Shown here in pieces: positions 63,910-64,000 of a DNA stretch of 64,000 bases; the stretch's first letter is position 1, and each line of letters starts with the position of its first letter. The notes below the pieces were generated by a model. The model was given only the letters and a program-made list of their open reading frames with translations. It was not told the origin of the DNA and searched no databases. The stretch covers positions 248,001 to 312,000 of the forward strand of contig NZ_BOMG01000042.1 in the NCBI RefSeq assembly GCF_016862075.1, written 5' to 3'. The translations under genes were made by a program, and so were the position numbers. This DNA is from Actinoplanes couchii (GTDB taxonomy: Bacteria > Actinomycetota > Actinomycetes > Mycobacteriales > Micromonosporaceae).

Positions 63910-64000
63910 TTAGAAGATCAACGGCAGCCGCGCCCGTACGCTGATGCTCTGCGCCCTCGGGACATAGCCGAGCCGTACGTTCAGTTCGCGCATGGCGGTG
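63910..64000 (-). CDS. C-terminal end of a GNAT-family N-acetyltransferase (runs off the window)
   Basis: The last 30 codons of a minus-strand gene, ending at TAA 63912-63910. The peptide contains AMRELNVRLGYVPRAQS, the usual C-terminal N-x-x-LGY motif of GNAT acetyltransferases. The 5' part is outside the window. It stops 36 nt before the ferric-reductase-like gene's start and is transcribed in the same direction. Confidence 0.65.
   Translation of the reverse strand, partial: TAMRELNVRLGYVPRAQSISVRARLPLIF

Noticed and set aside
1-64000. tRNA, rRNA, CRISPR, insertion sequence and integrase genes
   Set aside because: Looked for and not seen. Short repeats present are regulatory-type palindromes or a single 18-bp duplication, not spaced arrays or element ends.

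Overview
The window is high-GC DNA with strongly biased codon use. It has many GTG starts, many 1-4 nt ATGA/GTGA gene overlaps, Actinobacteria-type regulators (FadR/GntR, LacI, ROK, a broken MmyB-like regulator) and sugar ABC importers without an ATPase gene. All of this points to a soil actinomycete chromosome, most likely Micromonosporaceae (Actinoplanes-like); the genus is inference. No rRNA, tRNA, CRISPR, IS or prophage genes were seen.

Layout. (1) 1-1.9 kb: the 3' part of a thiamine-diphosphate enzyme and a GntR/FCD regulator. (2) 2.0-17.2 kb: five collinear, tightly packed + strand genes encoding four very large proteins and a metallo-beta-lactamase-fold protein. One has two LamG-like domains followed by tail-fibre-like repeats, one carries a DUF6603-type region, and two have no family I recognise. 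This is the best candidate for an undescribed system. (3) 17.2-26 kb: catalase, an M28 peptidase, a translationally overlapping MMPL exporter/NarL-type two-component operon, and an amidohydrolase with an Atu4866-like protein. (4) 26-36 kb: a LacI regulator divergent from a five-gene glycosidase/transporter operon (GH3, MFS, GH2, GH43, (alpha/alpha)6-barrel enzyme). (5) 36-39 kb: DUF4352-like protein, Old Yellow Enzyme, TetR, siderophore-interacting-type flavoprotein. (6) 39.2-41.2 kb: a decay patch of three broken genes.

(7) 41.4-60.7 kb: an L-fucoside utilisation region. It has two independent SBP/permease importers, a GH95 and a GH29 alpha-L-fucosidase, three regulators, an FMN L-lactate dehydrogenase, and a divergent four-gene operon (aldo/keto reductase, FAH-family hydrolase, fuconate-dehydratase-like enolase, SDR). 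Together these fit non-phosphorylative L-fucose oxidation to pyruvate plus L-lactate, with the lactate dehydrogenase feeding lactate into pyruvate. No obvious fuconolactonase is present. (8) 60.7-64 kb: a two-component system overlapping a ferric-reductase-like membrane flavoprotein, then the 3' end of a GNAT acetyltransferase running off the window.

No gene-free stretch exceeds 300 bases. The larger intergenic spaces (24008-24269, 36641-36810, 41230-41405, 49046-49240, 56603-56880) hold the regulatory elements listed. Several convergent gene pairs overlap or abut at their stop codons, leaving no room for intergenic terminators.
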